Origin: Udeniomyces pyricola | Lineage: Eukaryota; Basidiomycota; Tremellomycetes; Cystofilobasidiales; Mrakiaceae | Direction of reading: 5' to 3' | DNA length: 64,000 bases | Assembly (NCBI GenBank): GCA_039545295.1 | Contig: BCIK01000021.1 | Location: 481,655-545,654 of the forward strand | In this document: in pieces, positions 45,380 through 56,098 of the stretch | Numbering within the stretch: position 1 is the first letter of the stretch | Layout: each line of letters opens with the position of its first letter | Program-made: the position numbers and the translations under genes | Notes under the pieces: model-generated | Database searches by the model: none | What the model saw: the letters and a program-made list of their open reading frames with translations, nothing else | Told to the model about the DNA's origin: nothing

Positions 45380-48300
45380 CTAATTGATCTTTTTAAGGAT
45401 GAGAGCGGTACGGGTCGGGATGTAGCATTGCAGCCTGTGAGAGAAAGGAAGAAGTCGAAGAACGAAAATCAAGTGAGCGGACCAGCCACGAGTAGGTGCA
45501 AGCGTGATGTGCATACACGAATATGTTGGTTTGAAGAGCTTACCAGTTCTGTCGTCCGTTCCACTCCATCGGAGTGGTGAAATGCTGGGTATCGAGTGCG
45601 ATGCGATCGAATCCTCCAAATCGCTTCTCGTCACTTGAGAGAACAACTCCGTACGTGCCAGCAACTTGGACGCCCACTCGGAAGTCGACAAAAGACTCTG
45701 ACGGGTGAAAGTTGTAGATAAAGAGAAGGCCAGCTCTTTCAAAGACGATGACCTTATCGCCCTCGTGCTTGAGGGAAACATACGCCTGGGTCGATCGATA
45801 CGAGCAGCAGTACCGAGAACATCACAATCCACAATCACCAACGAAAGTTAGCCGTATGGCCAAAGGCAATGCATAGACACATGGTAACGCACCTGAGGAG
45901 CACTCAGCCATTTGTACTCGGTCTCGAGCTTGTTCATTTCGGCGTCAAAGTCGTTGAGGTACCGGTACCTGAGGAGGTTGTCGGCAGTAAGGTTAAATTG
46001 CCGACGGGCGTAGTGGAATGAATTGTTGTTTCCCTGTCGCGGGAAATCGAGCCACTGAAAAGAAGGAGCCATGCAAAATGTTAGTCCAGAAACTGCGATC
46101 AAGGCCAGAACATAATGTAGCAACTAGTTACGCACCTCGGGGTGACCAAACTCATTTCCTTCAAAGTTGAGATAGCCCTCTCCGCCAAGGGTGTGGACAA
46201 GAAGTCTAAAAAAAAAGTGACGTGATGAATGAGTCTCAGATCGGACTCTCTCATAAAGACCGGGGGGTAAGCTTAGACCTACCGGATTAATTTGTGAAGC
46301 CCGAGACCTCTTTCGATGACGGGGGTGAGTTCCGAGAGGTCGGACATGTTGGTATCTAGAGACCAAGACGATTAGCAAGTGTATCATACCTTGGCGATGA
46401 GGCCATCATCGCAAGGAAGACATCGACTTACACATTTCTCGGTCCATGAGCCAGAATGCGAGTGTCTTGTCTCCGACAAGAGCCTGGTCATGGCTCTCGG
46501 CATATGCGATGCTCTTTTCGCCATGTCTCCGGTTGATGAGCGTATGAACGATGTTGCCCATGTCCCAGTCCATGTCGCTCTTGGTCTCCTTGAGAAGTTT
46601 GATCCACATATCGGGAACCGCCATGGAGAGTCGGTAGTCGAAGCCGACACCTCCTGAGGGTACGTCGACGCAGAGGGCGGGCATGCCCGAGACATCCTCA
46701 GCAATCGTGATTGCAGAAGGGTAAAGAGAGTGAATCATCGAGTTGGCCTGTGCGAACATGATGTGTGATGGCAAGCGGAATGAGTCAGATCAGGTCGACG
46801 GCATCAAGAACAAACCTCACGGCCAGACGAACAAGCATGAGATAGACGACAGCCTCGTCGTCAACATTGTCGCCAAAGTACTCGTGATAGCCCCCTGGAG
46901 TGAACAAATTGACAAGCGATCAAGTCAGTGACGCAACACGTCGCGGCCTATCATGAGAAAGCAAGCAGCCGGACCATACCAGAGAAGCCAGCACCGATGC
47001 CGTGATGAGTGTACATCATGCTCGTCACGCCATCAAACCTGAAGCCATCGAACATGAATTCCTCCATGTAGAAACGAAGGTTAGACAGCAGGAAGCGAAG
47101 AACTTCGTGATGTCCGTAGTTGAACAGACGACTGTTTTATAGTGCCACAGAACAGATAGGAGAGCAACGATCAGCGATGACTCATACGATTCCAACCCTT
47201 GGGTAGTTGAAGATGACCTACGAGTCCCAGAGTTCATGCCGTCCCTTGCCGCCGTCATGGAAATACTGGTGATCCGTGCCGTCGAACTGATTGAGTCTAC
47301 AAAGATGAAGCAGAGATTTCAAAAGAGAAAAGAATTTTCAACTGTGAGTCTTTAAGGTCTTGGGCAGGACAAACAGCCAACAGACGGCATCTGACACCTA
47401 CCCATCAAGCACATTCTTGCAGGCGTGACTATGGACGACATCCAGGAGGACCGTCAAGCCCATGCCGTGAGCCGTGTCGATGAGGCTCTTGAGGTCCTCA
47501 GGCGGACCGTACCGAGACGATACAGCGAAGAACGAAGTGACCTGGTATCCGAATGAGGCATAATAGGGATGTTCCATGATGGCCATCCTGCAGAAGAAGG
47601 ATAAGATTGCAGAAGCATATCCCGAGCTTCGTCAGATTAATGCGTAATGCGTGAATGTCAACCGTCTACTCAACGTACATCTGGATAGTGTTGTATCCCA
47701 GCGCTTTGATCCTAGGAAGCATGTCACGCTCAAACTCCTTGTACGTTCCGACTCTACCCTCCGGAGTCGAGATTCCCACTGAATTCCGACCAGAACAAAA
47801 AAAAGAGTTAGCGTTAACCACCCGTTGATGGCAACACTTATCGAAAGAAAACAAGATGGCATACCGTGGGCTTCGTAAATCTTGACGCCACCCTCTTTGG
47901 CAAGCTTTTGCATCTGCTTGATAGGCCTTGGGTTCTTGAAAGTATGCTTGATTGGGGGGTTCCAGAATCGAGCGTCATAGACTGGCGAGACATCCAGGTC
48001 CTGAGTGACGCGAGTACTGGGTAAAGCGAGATCAACAGATGCTGATCGAGTCAATACGAATCCCATGGACAAATTTGAACGCCCCAAAGATCTTTATGGT
48101 GACAGATGAATGATATAACTTACATCCATGCGGGTATGCGATCGTCTGAGGTGCCATTGGCAAACTTCAAGTGAATCTGATTGAGGTGAAAAGTAATCTT
48201 GTTTCAGTTTGTGATACACTTGAGCAGGATGCTCAGCTCGCTATAAGCTTACCTTGAGCTTGGAGTCGTGAGCGATAGCCGGGCTACCACCTTTGGGAGG

Positions 48301-49292
48301 CAGGGTAAGCTCAAACACACCGAAAGGGTTCTTTTTGAGCGGGTGCGAACTGCGGTCCCAGTTGTCTAGAAAACGAAACAACAAAGTAGGTCAGAGAAAG
48401 ATGGTATCTATGAGTACGTGATCTCGGACGTGTCACGATCCATCGAATTGTTTGGAATGACAGGTCTGCATTTGTTGGGCAGTGGAAGATGGAATGAAAT
48501 CAAATAAATCGACATACTGAAGTCACCCGTCAGGAAGGCTTGTTCTGCTCCTGGGGCCCACTCTCGGTAGAGGATTGAGTTATCCTTGAGGACTTGAAAA
48601 CCCTGTGAGATTGAGGAGGAGCAGTAGGCGTGAAAAGGTCAAGAAATGAGGCAGAAGCAGGGTGAGATGACGGAAAAGACAGTTTGATGGAAAATGTGTG
48701 GGCCCCTCATTTCCCCCTCAGATTGGGCCCACCCCGCTCCTAGCTGCCGGAGCAACCGACGGGCCGTTCCCGTATTTGGGATAAATCCATCGTCCACTGA
48801 AAAAGGAGCAAGAAACTTTGCCGACAGCTGGAGTGGTTGAGACGATTGATTGGACGTATGAGCAGTGAGCCCGCGAAGAGAGATGGACGAACGAGACCGT
48901 TGGGACCCTGCCAGCCTCGAGAGAAGGCATCGATACCGCCTTCGGCATCATTGATCGTCTTGACCCAATTAAGGTATGAATCGTATCTTTTCTTGAAGAA
49001 CGGGGCGAATGGCTCGAGGCTGAGGGAGAGAAGGTTACGAGGAGGAAGGGACACCAGAGTCTTGCGTGAGGAATAGTCGAACAGGGCGAGAGGAGACAAA
49101 GAAATGGAGAAGGGAGGAGGAAGGGAAGCCGGATCTCTCACTAAGGGTCCGATGCGATGACGGCGGTGCTGTGAGGGTGATGGAATAGATGGATGTTAGC
49201 TAGGAAGCAAAGGATGAGATTGGTTAACTGAGGAGAACAAGAGGATGAGCTGACCCGTCTGTGGGCGTGATGGACTGGAGGGCTGAAGACAT
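45380..49292 (-). CDS. GLC3: 1,4-alpha-glucan (glycogen) branching enzyme
   Basis: GH13 enzyme that makes alpha-1,6 branches in glycogen. The start [12 protein letters not shown] lies in a 5' mini-exon at 49292; next exons give [29 protein letters not shown], and the CBM48 part ([39 protein letters not shown]). The catalytic barrel follows: [80 protein letters not shown] (nucleophile Asp, near 47030), [15 protein letters not shown] (acid/base Glu, near 46700), [20 protein letters not shown] (near 46490) and [20 protein letters not shown]. The C-terminal domain ends WNGRQNW, spliced to [17 protein letters not shown]. Around 690 residues, many small introns, complete. It converges with TRP1. 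A poly-G run with undetermined bases lies upstream of the start. Confidence 0.96.
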
Positions 49293-50114
49293 GGGGGCAG
49301 ATGAGATGAGGGAAGATGGAAGGATGGGGAGATGGACGGATGGGTGGGGAGATGCGGGAGATGGTCGATGGAGATGGGTCCGGCGGAAGCGTTTCGTTTG
49401 TCGCGCTTGAAGCTTCNNGGGGGGGGGGGGGGGGGGGAAGCGAAGGGAATATGGAATAATTGATTAATGAAATCGCTTCCTTAATCGAATCGCTTCCTCA
49501 ATCGTATCATCATATCATTGAAGCGGGTCTCTCCATGAACCCAGTCGGATGATGATCTGATATTATCTGACGTCTGTCGTCTGACCCAGTCTCGCCCTCC
49601 AGCCAGCCTGCCCCGGCCCAGCCCATATACCCCGCAAGTCGCTCGTACTCTTTATATGCGTTGATCGGTATACTGTACATGTCCTCTAATAAGATGGGTT
49701 CATTATCCAACATACATATCACTCCTGTTTACCAGGCTGAAACAGGACTGGACATCAAGCGTAAGGCTTCAAAAGATCTGCCTTATATGATGTTGCGCGT
49801 AGCTCGACGCGTATAACACATTTGTATTATAGGTCAGAATTAAATTAAAGATGGCATTGTTGCCCACGTCGCGCACCCAGCTGTATCGGTCCGACCTGAC
49901 TCTGCACATAAGCGCTTATCGCTTGCAGCAGACATCGATCAATCAGTCAACCGATCATGCACTTGCTTATGATCAGCTACATAAACGCGTAACATCGCTA
50001 AGTATCGCCCCTAATTAGATATCTTAGACCTCCACACGCAGTGCTTGCAAACACCAATGCCTTCCAACACCATCATCTCGCATCTCGCACGTACTTTCCA
50101 CGTCAATCCTTACC
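49293..50114. other. Divergent intergenic region with a poly-G gap
   Basis: About 820 bp between GLC3 and the coiled-coil gene. It includes two undetermined bases (49417-49418) followed by 19 G (49419-49437), and repeated TTAATCGAATCGCTTCCT-like units at 49471-49506. The rest is unremarkable A+T-rich sequence. It should hold both promoters; no gene seen. Confidence 0.6.
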
Positions 50115-51416
50115 ATGGGTGATAGTCCTTGGACACGCAAGCTCAAGTCAACTCATGCTCTTGAGCTCGATCATTCACTCAATCAAGTGAGGCAACAACA
50201 GGACGATCAAATATCCGCTCGAGGTGCGAGCAGTTCATCTTTATGTGCCGCTCACTTTCGCTATAATTCAACACTGCTTCAGTGGGACATCAACTGACTC
50301 AAACGGAACCTCTATCTCATTTCGCCGTGATACTACATCACTCATGCCAGAGACCGAGCTCCAGAAGCTGCTTCCTTCCAAGTTTTATCCGCTATTACAA
50401 AACGACGAGTTTCGCGCTCTGAGAGCCCTTGTAGCAACTCTCCAGCTCAACCCGAAGGATCTGTCCGAGTCAGAGTATGCACCGAAACTCCTCCCCTTCT
50501 GTCCCATCTCAGCCCAATGCATCTGATACACCTGACGCGATTTGCATGACAGCCTACTCTTGCGCCTCGATACCTTATCTCGACGGGAATCATCCCTGAT
50601 CGATTCAACGTTGGTCACTCGTCGGGCCCTTACGGTCCTGTCTGAGGAGAACGACCAACTTAGAGACTTGACCTCTGGAATCCACGAGTAGGTTATCCTT
50701 CTCCGAGGAGCTATGCCAGCTGTCATGACCGACAGGAGTTCCTTTCTTAATCCTTTCTTAACGGTTCACTGCTTTGTGTTTTCGTGCAGGCTCATGCAAT
50801 TGCTGACCTATCCCGATCATCGGGAACCAAATACAGCACAACTTAAGCTCTACAGCGACCAAGCTTTGAAGTACCAAAGGGACTTAGTGCGTTCTTCCCG
50901 ATGTTTTGATCGATTGCGCTAATACTGTGGCTCGCTAAGCTGAAAGAAGTTCTCATGTGCAACACTAGACAAACTTACAAGCCAAGCAACAAGCTCGACC
51001 AGCCAAATCTACTCCTTCCATATCCAGTCTGATCGCGCAAACTGACGAGCTTAGACGCTTGGAGCAAGATAACATCACTCTCAATAAAGCTGTGGAGAGA
51101 TGGGCGGAAGTCCCCCCAGTGAGTGTTGGATGGCATTCAAATCACGTATCGAGCTTTGTCTTCCATCCCCACTACTCAGCAGTCTTAATGTCCGCATCAC
51201 TATGGATCTCTGTGATTCCGACCTAGGACCTACAACTTGCCGCAATCCAGACCGAGGAGGAAAAACGAGAACTCGTTAGTGAATCTAGCATTATCGTCTT
51301 CATTTTGTTCTGCTGATCCTCCATCACACTAATGCTGACGTAGCGTCGATGGACCGACCCAGCTCGAGCTTCAAGCTATTCGAGATGACCTCTTGGCCAA
51401 AACTCTCTTGAATTGA
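50115..51416 (+). CDS. Coiled-coil protein, unrecognised
   Basis: Start ATG 50115 has a good context (ACCATGGG) and gives MGDSPWTRKLKSTHALELDH, then SLNQVRQQQDDQISAR. Spliced exons follow: SLMPETELQKLLPSKFYPLL, FRALRALVATLQLNPKDLSE; then SLLLRLDTLSRRESSLIDST and RALTVLSEENDQLRDLTSGI; then LMQLLTYPDHREPNTAQLKL; RPAKSTPSISSLIAQTDELR, RLEQDNITLNKAVERWAEVP; DLQLAAIQTEEEKREL; and a last exon VDGPTQLELQAIRDDLLAKT ending LLN and TGA at 51414-51416. Long stretches are predicted coiled coil (Leu/Gln/Glu heptads). The exons fit one another in phase with GT...AG introns. I do not recognise the family; candidates are kinetochore, spindle-pole or tethering proteins. The join after the first exon is not settled. 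Confidence 0.6.
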
Positions 51417-52300
51417 GGCTAGCCTGCCTCGTTTGTGACAATTCAGATAAGAATACAATAATCGGCTGGGCGAATGTATCTTCTGATATATTTTGGCTGA
51501 TGAGGTGGCGGTCCAACGGATTGTTCTTCATCGAACCGTGGAATCGCAGCTAGGTCGACATGCTTTCCTCAGTCCCAACATGCGATGTGATGCTTGTCAA
51601 TGATTCCGGCATTACTCAACGCTCGCTCGACCGTATGATCCGGTTCGATATACTGTGGGCAGCTGTGGGTCACACGCATGACAATTGACCCAAGAACGTA
51701 GATCTACCTGTCTATGTGAGGCGTGTAACGCGATATAATGTGCCAGTTGAGAATCAGGCTCTAGTTTGTTACAATTGATTCGTAACAAATTGTAACATGA
51801 GTCGACTTAAATGTCCAATTAACACTCGTTGGGTCCGTCTACAGTTTGAGAATTTCCATGAGGCCGTCTCGTTCAATGCCTTGGCCGTTGAATGATAACG
51901 TACATATATGTTGTTGAGAAATATGTAAGCGAGGAAAGAGGAAAAATAGTCATCAATTCATTCTGTCTTGTAACTCATGCAATGAAACTGAGATTTGATC
52001 AATCACAAGAAATGGGTTGGCCGAACATGCCACAACCCCAAGCGCTCAAGCTCCGCTCTTTCACCCACCTAGTTACAGCAATTCCCGGGTCTTCATCCTT
52101 AATCTCTCCATATCCTCTGCTCTACCCTCAGCCTCACCTTCTGGTTGCTCGAGACACGCTTGCAAAAGTCTTTCCCCATATTCTGATTTCATATTCGCCC
52201 CCCCATTTGACTACATACGGTTCGTACAGCTCTCTTCGTCCTCTCTCCTTTCTTCCTTTGACCAGGTGATAGCTAACTCGTACGTCTTGCGTTACTTAGC
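51417..52300. other. Gene-free intergenic stretch
   Basis: About 880 bp between two tandem plus-strand genes. I see no supported frame, tandem repeat or RNA gene. The last 150 bases before the PUS3 start codon are CT-rich, as usual for leaders in this genome. A pair of near-identical TTACAATT/TTGTAACA words at about 51768-51800 forms a weak inverted repeat. Confidence 0.5.
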
Positions 52301-54214
52301 ATGGCATCCAAGTACTCCACATGGTCCAGGGATGAACTCATCTCACATCTCCTTCAGCTCGAGCATCAGGCTGCCAACACCAGTCCATCTTTCACCGCTT
52401 CCAGCGCGTCCTCTCATCCAGTCATGGCTTCTTCACTCTCGACGGATCCTGCTCCGTCTTCGTCTTCTCTTGCCCCCCCACTTGCCTCCTTTCCCCCTTC
52501 TCTTCCTGCTGTAGAACCAAGTGACGCACCAGTGCTTGAGGAAGGCTACCGGACTGCTCGCGGCAAGCTCCGCAAGAAACCGCCCCGTCCAACAACTGTC
52601 CTTCCTTTCTCCTCATATCCGCGCCGCAAGATTGCACTCAAGTTATCCTACCTCGGCTCGCCCTACTGCGGTCTAGCACTTCAAGGAGTCGCCGAAACGC
52701 CACTGCCCACGGTGGAAGCGGTTCTGATGGACGCCCTAGAGAAGGGAAACCTCATCGAAGAGGGCAAAGGGTGGGAAGGATGCTCGTTCGCTCGATGTGG
52801 CAGGACCGATCGCGGTGTCAGTGCGGCTGGACAAGTTGTCAGCCTATGGGTCAAGAGCCGGCTTCCCTATGACGAGTCAATTCATGAAAAGCGGCATGAG
52901 GACGCAAACCCGTTAAACACGCGCGAGACCGCGGCTCCAAGCGATAAGTCAGCAACGCATGGGCCGGAGTACTCGGACGATGAGGACTTTGCATCGACCT
53001 GGGCCACCTCAAATCCCAAAGTGGACAACAAGACACTCCGGCTTGAGCTCCCGTATCTTCACATTCTCAACAAGCTCCTTCCACAAACGATCCGCATCCT
53101 TGCCTGGTCTCCCCTCTCGCCGACATCCGACTTCGATGCCCGTTACTCATGCACATCCCGCCACTACAAGTACTTTTTCTCGTTGAACGCCAATCCTGCA
53201 GGAATTGAAGGCGGTGAGGATCTTGACGTCGAGGCCATGAAGGAGGCCGCAAGTTACTTGGTTGGAGAACACGACTTCCGCAACCTCTGCAAGGTCGACG
53301 GCAGCAAGCAAATAACCGATTGGCGACGGGCCATCTACTCTGCTACTATCTCTCCCGTCGCGTCCGTCACGGCGAAGCCTTTTCTCCTTTCTCCTTACTC
53401 CCTCATCTCTCCAACACAGCTCGAACCAGCGCCCTTGCCTACGACCCCGCCTCCCAAGGGTTCATTCTTTGTCCTGGATCTCCTCGGCCGCGCGTTCCTC
53501 TATCATCAGGTCCGACACATCATGGCTATTCTTTTCCTGGTCGGCGCTCGTCTCGAATCTCCAACCATTGTCAAGGATCTGCTATCGTGGCCGACCAAAC
53601 CCGCGTATGAGATGGCGGATGGGGCGCCTCTTCTTCTCTGGGACTGCGGCTTTCCAGATGGCCTTCTCGATTGGCGGTACGGTAGCACGAGTCTTAAACC
53701 GGGAGAAGTCGTCTTTGGAACCGAGGAGGAAGGCGGCGCCTTCGAGGCCGACAAGTTTGGATACCGCTCGACGTCGGTCGAGGCCGAAAAGAAGCACTTT
53801 ATTCCGTCCTATTCTCAGCTCTCGGACCACATGATTGCCTCAATCCACTCGTCTCATCTTGACACATTGCTCCATTCACATTTCCACGCTTCTCTCCTCC
53901 GACTTAACCCAACACTGCTGCTCGAGCCCCCGCCTGCGTTTGCCCGTCGGCGGACCGCCAAGAAAGCGGGCGTTGAGGTCGAGGAGATGATCAAGACCCC
54001 GACTGGCGGCAATAGCTTCAAAATAGAAAGTGCCAAGCGATACCCTAAGCTCGAGACGCGTGCTCGAGGCGAGGAGCCCTCGGAAATTAACCGTAAATGG
54101 ACTGAAAAAATGGAAAAGCGTTGGGGTAAAGGGGGAAGACCAAAGAAGGTGGGAGGTGTTCGAACCCGGGTAGTAGAAGATGAGGGCGGAGAAGAGGCTA
54201 GTCTAGATGAGTAG
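52301..54214 (+). CDS. DEG1: tRNA pseudouridine synthase, PUS3/DEG1
   Basis: A TruA-type enzyme that makes pseudouridine at positions 38/39 of tRNA anticodon stems. A single open frame of 637 codons with no intron needed, unusual in this window. After a 100-residue disordered, Ser-rich N-terminus, the TruA core starts at RRKIALKLSYLGSPYCGLAL. The catalytic motif SFARCGRTDRGVSAAGQVVS places the nucleophile Asp at about residue 169. Later landmarks are LPYLHILNKLLPQTIRILAW, DFDARYSCTSRHYKYFF, LVGEHDFRNLCKVDGSKQIT and FLYHQVRHIMAILFLVGARL, all typical of PUS3. A C-terminal extension (about 150 residues, Lys/Arg-rich near the end: GKGGRPKKVGG) follows the core. The start MASKYSTWSRDELISHLLQL carries the PUS3-like 'SREELI--L--LE' helix, supporting this Met. 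Confidence 0.95.
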   Translation: MASKYSTWSRDELISHLLQLEHQAANTSPSFTASSASSHPVMASSLSTDPAPSSSSLAPPLASFPPSLPAVEPSDAPVLEEGYRTARGKLRKKPPRPTTVLPFSSYPRRKIALKLSYLGSPYCGLALQGVAETPLPTVEAVLMDALEKGNLIEEGKGWEGCSFARCGRTDRGVSAAGQVVSLWVKSRLPYDESIHEKRHEDANPLNTRETAAPSDKSATHGPEYSDDEDFASTWATSNPKVDNKTLRLELPYLHILNKLLPQTIRILAWSPLSPTSDFDARYSCTSRHYKYFFSLNANPAGIEGGEDLDVEAMKEAASYLVGEHDFRNLCKVDGSKQITDWRRAIYSATISPVASVTAKPFLLSPYSLISPTQLEPAPLPTTPPPKGSFFVLDLLGRAFLYHQVRHIMAILFLVGARLESPTIVKDLLSWPTKPAYEMADGAPLLLWDCGFPDGLLDWRYGSTSLKPGEVVFGTEEEGGAFEADKFGYRSTSVEAEKKHFIPSYSQLSDHMIASIHSSHLDTLLHSHFHASLLRLNPTLLLEPPPAFARRRTAKKAGVEVEEMIKTPTGGNSFKIESAKRYPKLETRARGEEPSEINRKWTEKMEKRWGKGGRPKKVGGVRTRVVEDEGGEEASLDE

Positions 54215-54556
54215 ATGAATTTAAATCGTTCCTTAAAAGACCGGGAACAGGCACGTGCAGGTGCACAATGTGGATAGATGTTCAATCTGTGAAGCGCTGT
54301 CAACATTCTATTGGACTTGGGGTTGTCGGCTCCTAACAGGTATGAAACAAGGCGATGAGTATGACGTTGCGTCAAAACATGAGATATAATAAAATTTAGA
54401 AAGCAAGAAAGGTATCAAGCAAAGGATAATCGTGGTATATAAAGAGCGTCTGCATGACACGACGAAGAATGTTCATTGAGATTACGATCATGCAGGCAGG
54501 ATCGGAATCCGAGGTGAATGATGCTTCCTTCCATCGGGCAACATTACGCCGTGCGA

Positions 54557-55733
54557 CTACTTGCCTCCGTAAACGAAGCGTTGGACGAGGTAAGGTGCAA
54601 CAAAGAAAAGGAGCGACATCAACAACAAAGGGTTGACTTTCCAAGAGTTACTTTCGCTGTTCGAAGGTGCAGAACCATCAAGAGTCTGGCCACCGGTCGT
54701 AGGCCAGCCGCCGGACGGAGCAGGACCTGACAAGGACTTAACAAGGGCCGTAAGCTTGGACGGGTTTGCGCCCCGGAGCTAGGGTGCGTTTTGATAAGCC
54801 AACGATGCAGGTCAGCAAATCATCTTTTGAGACACATCAACAACACATGTGGGATAGGTCTCACCATATCGACCTGTTTACCGCCTCGAAGGAAGACGAA
54901 CGTTGGCATAGCGGATACGTTGAACCGGGAAGCAATCGCCTTGTTTTGGTCAACGTCGACCTTGATAAAAGTCGTTGACGGATCTGATTCGATCAAGACA
55001 TAGGCCGCAATCGATTGGGGATCAGCACGAATACGATTGCGCATCGAGCGTCAAGGATGGAGGATGATAAAACACATCAGAGGACAGAGCAACGAATGAT
55101 TGTCGGCGCTACACAGAGAAACCCAAATGTACGAAGCAATTTGAAATACGGCCAGGAGCACGTGATCATGACGGTGAGAATAAACTGATAGAGGGGGATG
55201 AGAAGTGATCTCGTGCACATACATTGCTGGGCTAGTTTCTGATGACAGTCGAAGATCGAGCAAAGTCAGAAGTCGCGTTGAGGAGGTCAATTAAGAGCAA
55301 TCTGGTACCACTAACCTCAAACAACGGAGCAATAGCGTGGCAGGGCTGAAAATCCAAGAACCATAGCAGTCAGAGGGGGAACGATGCCGGGTAAAGGTGT
55401 GACGTGTGCGAGTGAAGGGTTGAAACGATCGGCTCGTCATGAACGTACCCCACACCATTGGGCATGAAAGTCGACGACAATTAACCCCGAGGACCCGGCT
55501 TGTTGTACGATATTATCGAACGCTGAGAGACAATTGTGACAAAGTGAATAGATGACCAAAAGGAGAGGAGGAAATGGGAGAGGGGCAATGAATAACAGTG
55601 ATTCGGTACGAGGGTCGAAGCCGTCCTCAAGTCAGTCAGCAGTGGGGTCTGCCGTAGGATGATCATCGGAAGTGGTGGACGAGATGCAGGCTTGTGGCGC
55701 ACTTTTGGCATCAACGGCGATATGAGGAGACAT
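54557..55733 (-). CDS. Thioredoxin with a C-terminal membrane anchor
   Basis: Six exons join in phase to give 163 residues. The first (31 nt, MSPHIAVDAK) joins TFDNIVQQAGSSGLIVVDFH and AQWCG; the next gives PCHAIAPLFE, so the redox motif WCGPC is complete but split by an intron. Then KLAQQYPSTTFIKVDVDQNK, AIASRFNVSAMPTFVFLRGG (cis-Pro loop) and KQVDM, the end of a normal thioredoxin fold. The last exon adds about 73 residues: LRGANPSKLTALVKSLSGPA, a Gly/Ser/Thr linker and NPLLLMSLLFFVAPYLVQRF, a hydrophobic segment placed as a tail anchor, with VYGGK after it. Such a protein would expose its active site to the cytosol from an ER, mitochondrial or peroxisomal membrane. The stop is TAG at 54557-54559. 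Confidence 0.9.
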
Positions 55734-55874
55734 CAGGATCGATCGAGAAGATGTGTGCAAGGTGGGTGTAGTGAGGTCGGGATGGTCTTGTGAGGATGGG
55801 GAATATGGGATATGGGATATAAGATATGGGATGATCGATGATTGCCGGTTGACATACATGTGATATATTTATTC

Positions 55875-55906
<32 letters not shown>

Positions 55907-56098
55907 TATGATACGTTGATCCATCATTCATGCGCGCGTGCGATGCGCAATATCGCCCTTCCCTCATCACGAGCTGGTCAGGCCAGCACTCTGGTCTTCG
56001 TAATACCATCGCGTGTTGAACGTCGACCCTGTTGACCCCAAGCTGAACCTTCCAACGTTCAACCTTCATCAGCTCCCACACACCCTCCAACCTCCATC
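55734..56098. promoter_or_regulatory. Divergent promoter with an AT microsatellite
   Basis: 365 bp between the thioredoxin and ERJ5-type start codons. A TA dinucleotide tract at 55875-55909 (one interruption near 55900) is followed by a GCGCGCGTGCGATGCGC-like alternating tract at 55932-55948. Both promoters must lie here. Nothing coding. Confidence 0.55.
55875..55909. repeat. TA dinucleotide microsatellite
   Basis: An almost pure TA repeat of about 35 bp with a single AA interruption, in the divergent promoter between the thioredoxin and J-protein genes. Length in such a tract is likely to vary between strains. Confidence 0.9.

Noticed and set aside
53854..54375. Minus-strand 173-codon frame opposite PUS3
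   Set aside because: Overlaps the 3' part of the intron-free PUS3 gene; no motif and no splice-supported extension.
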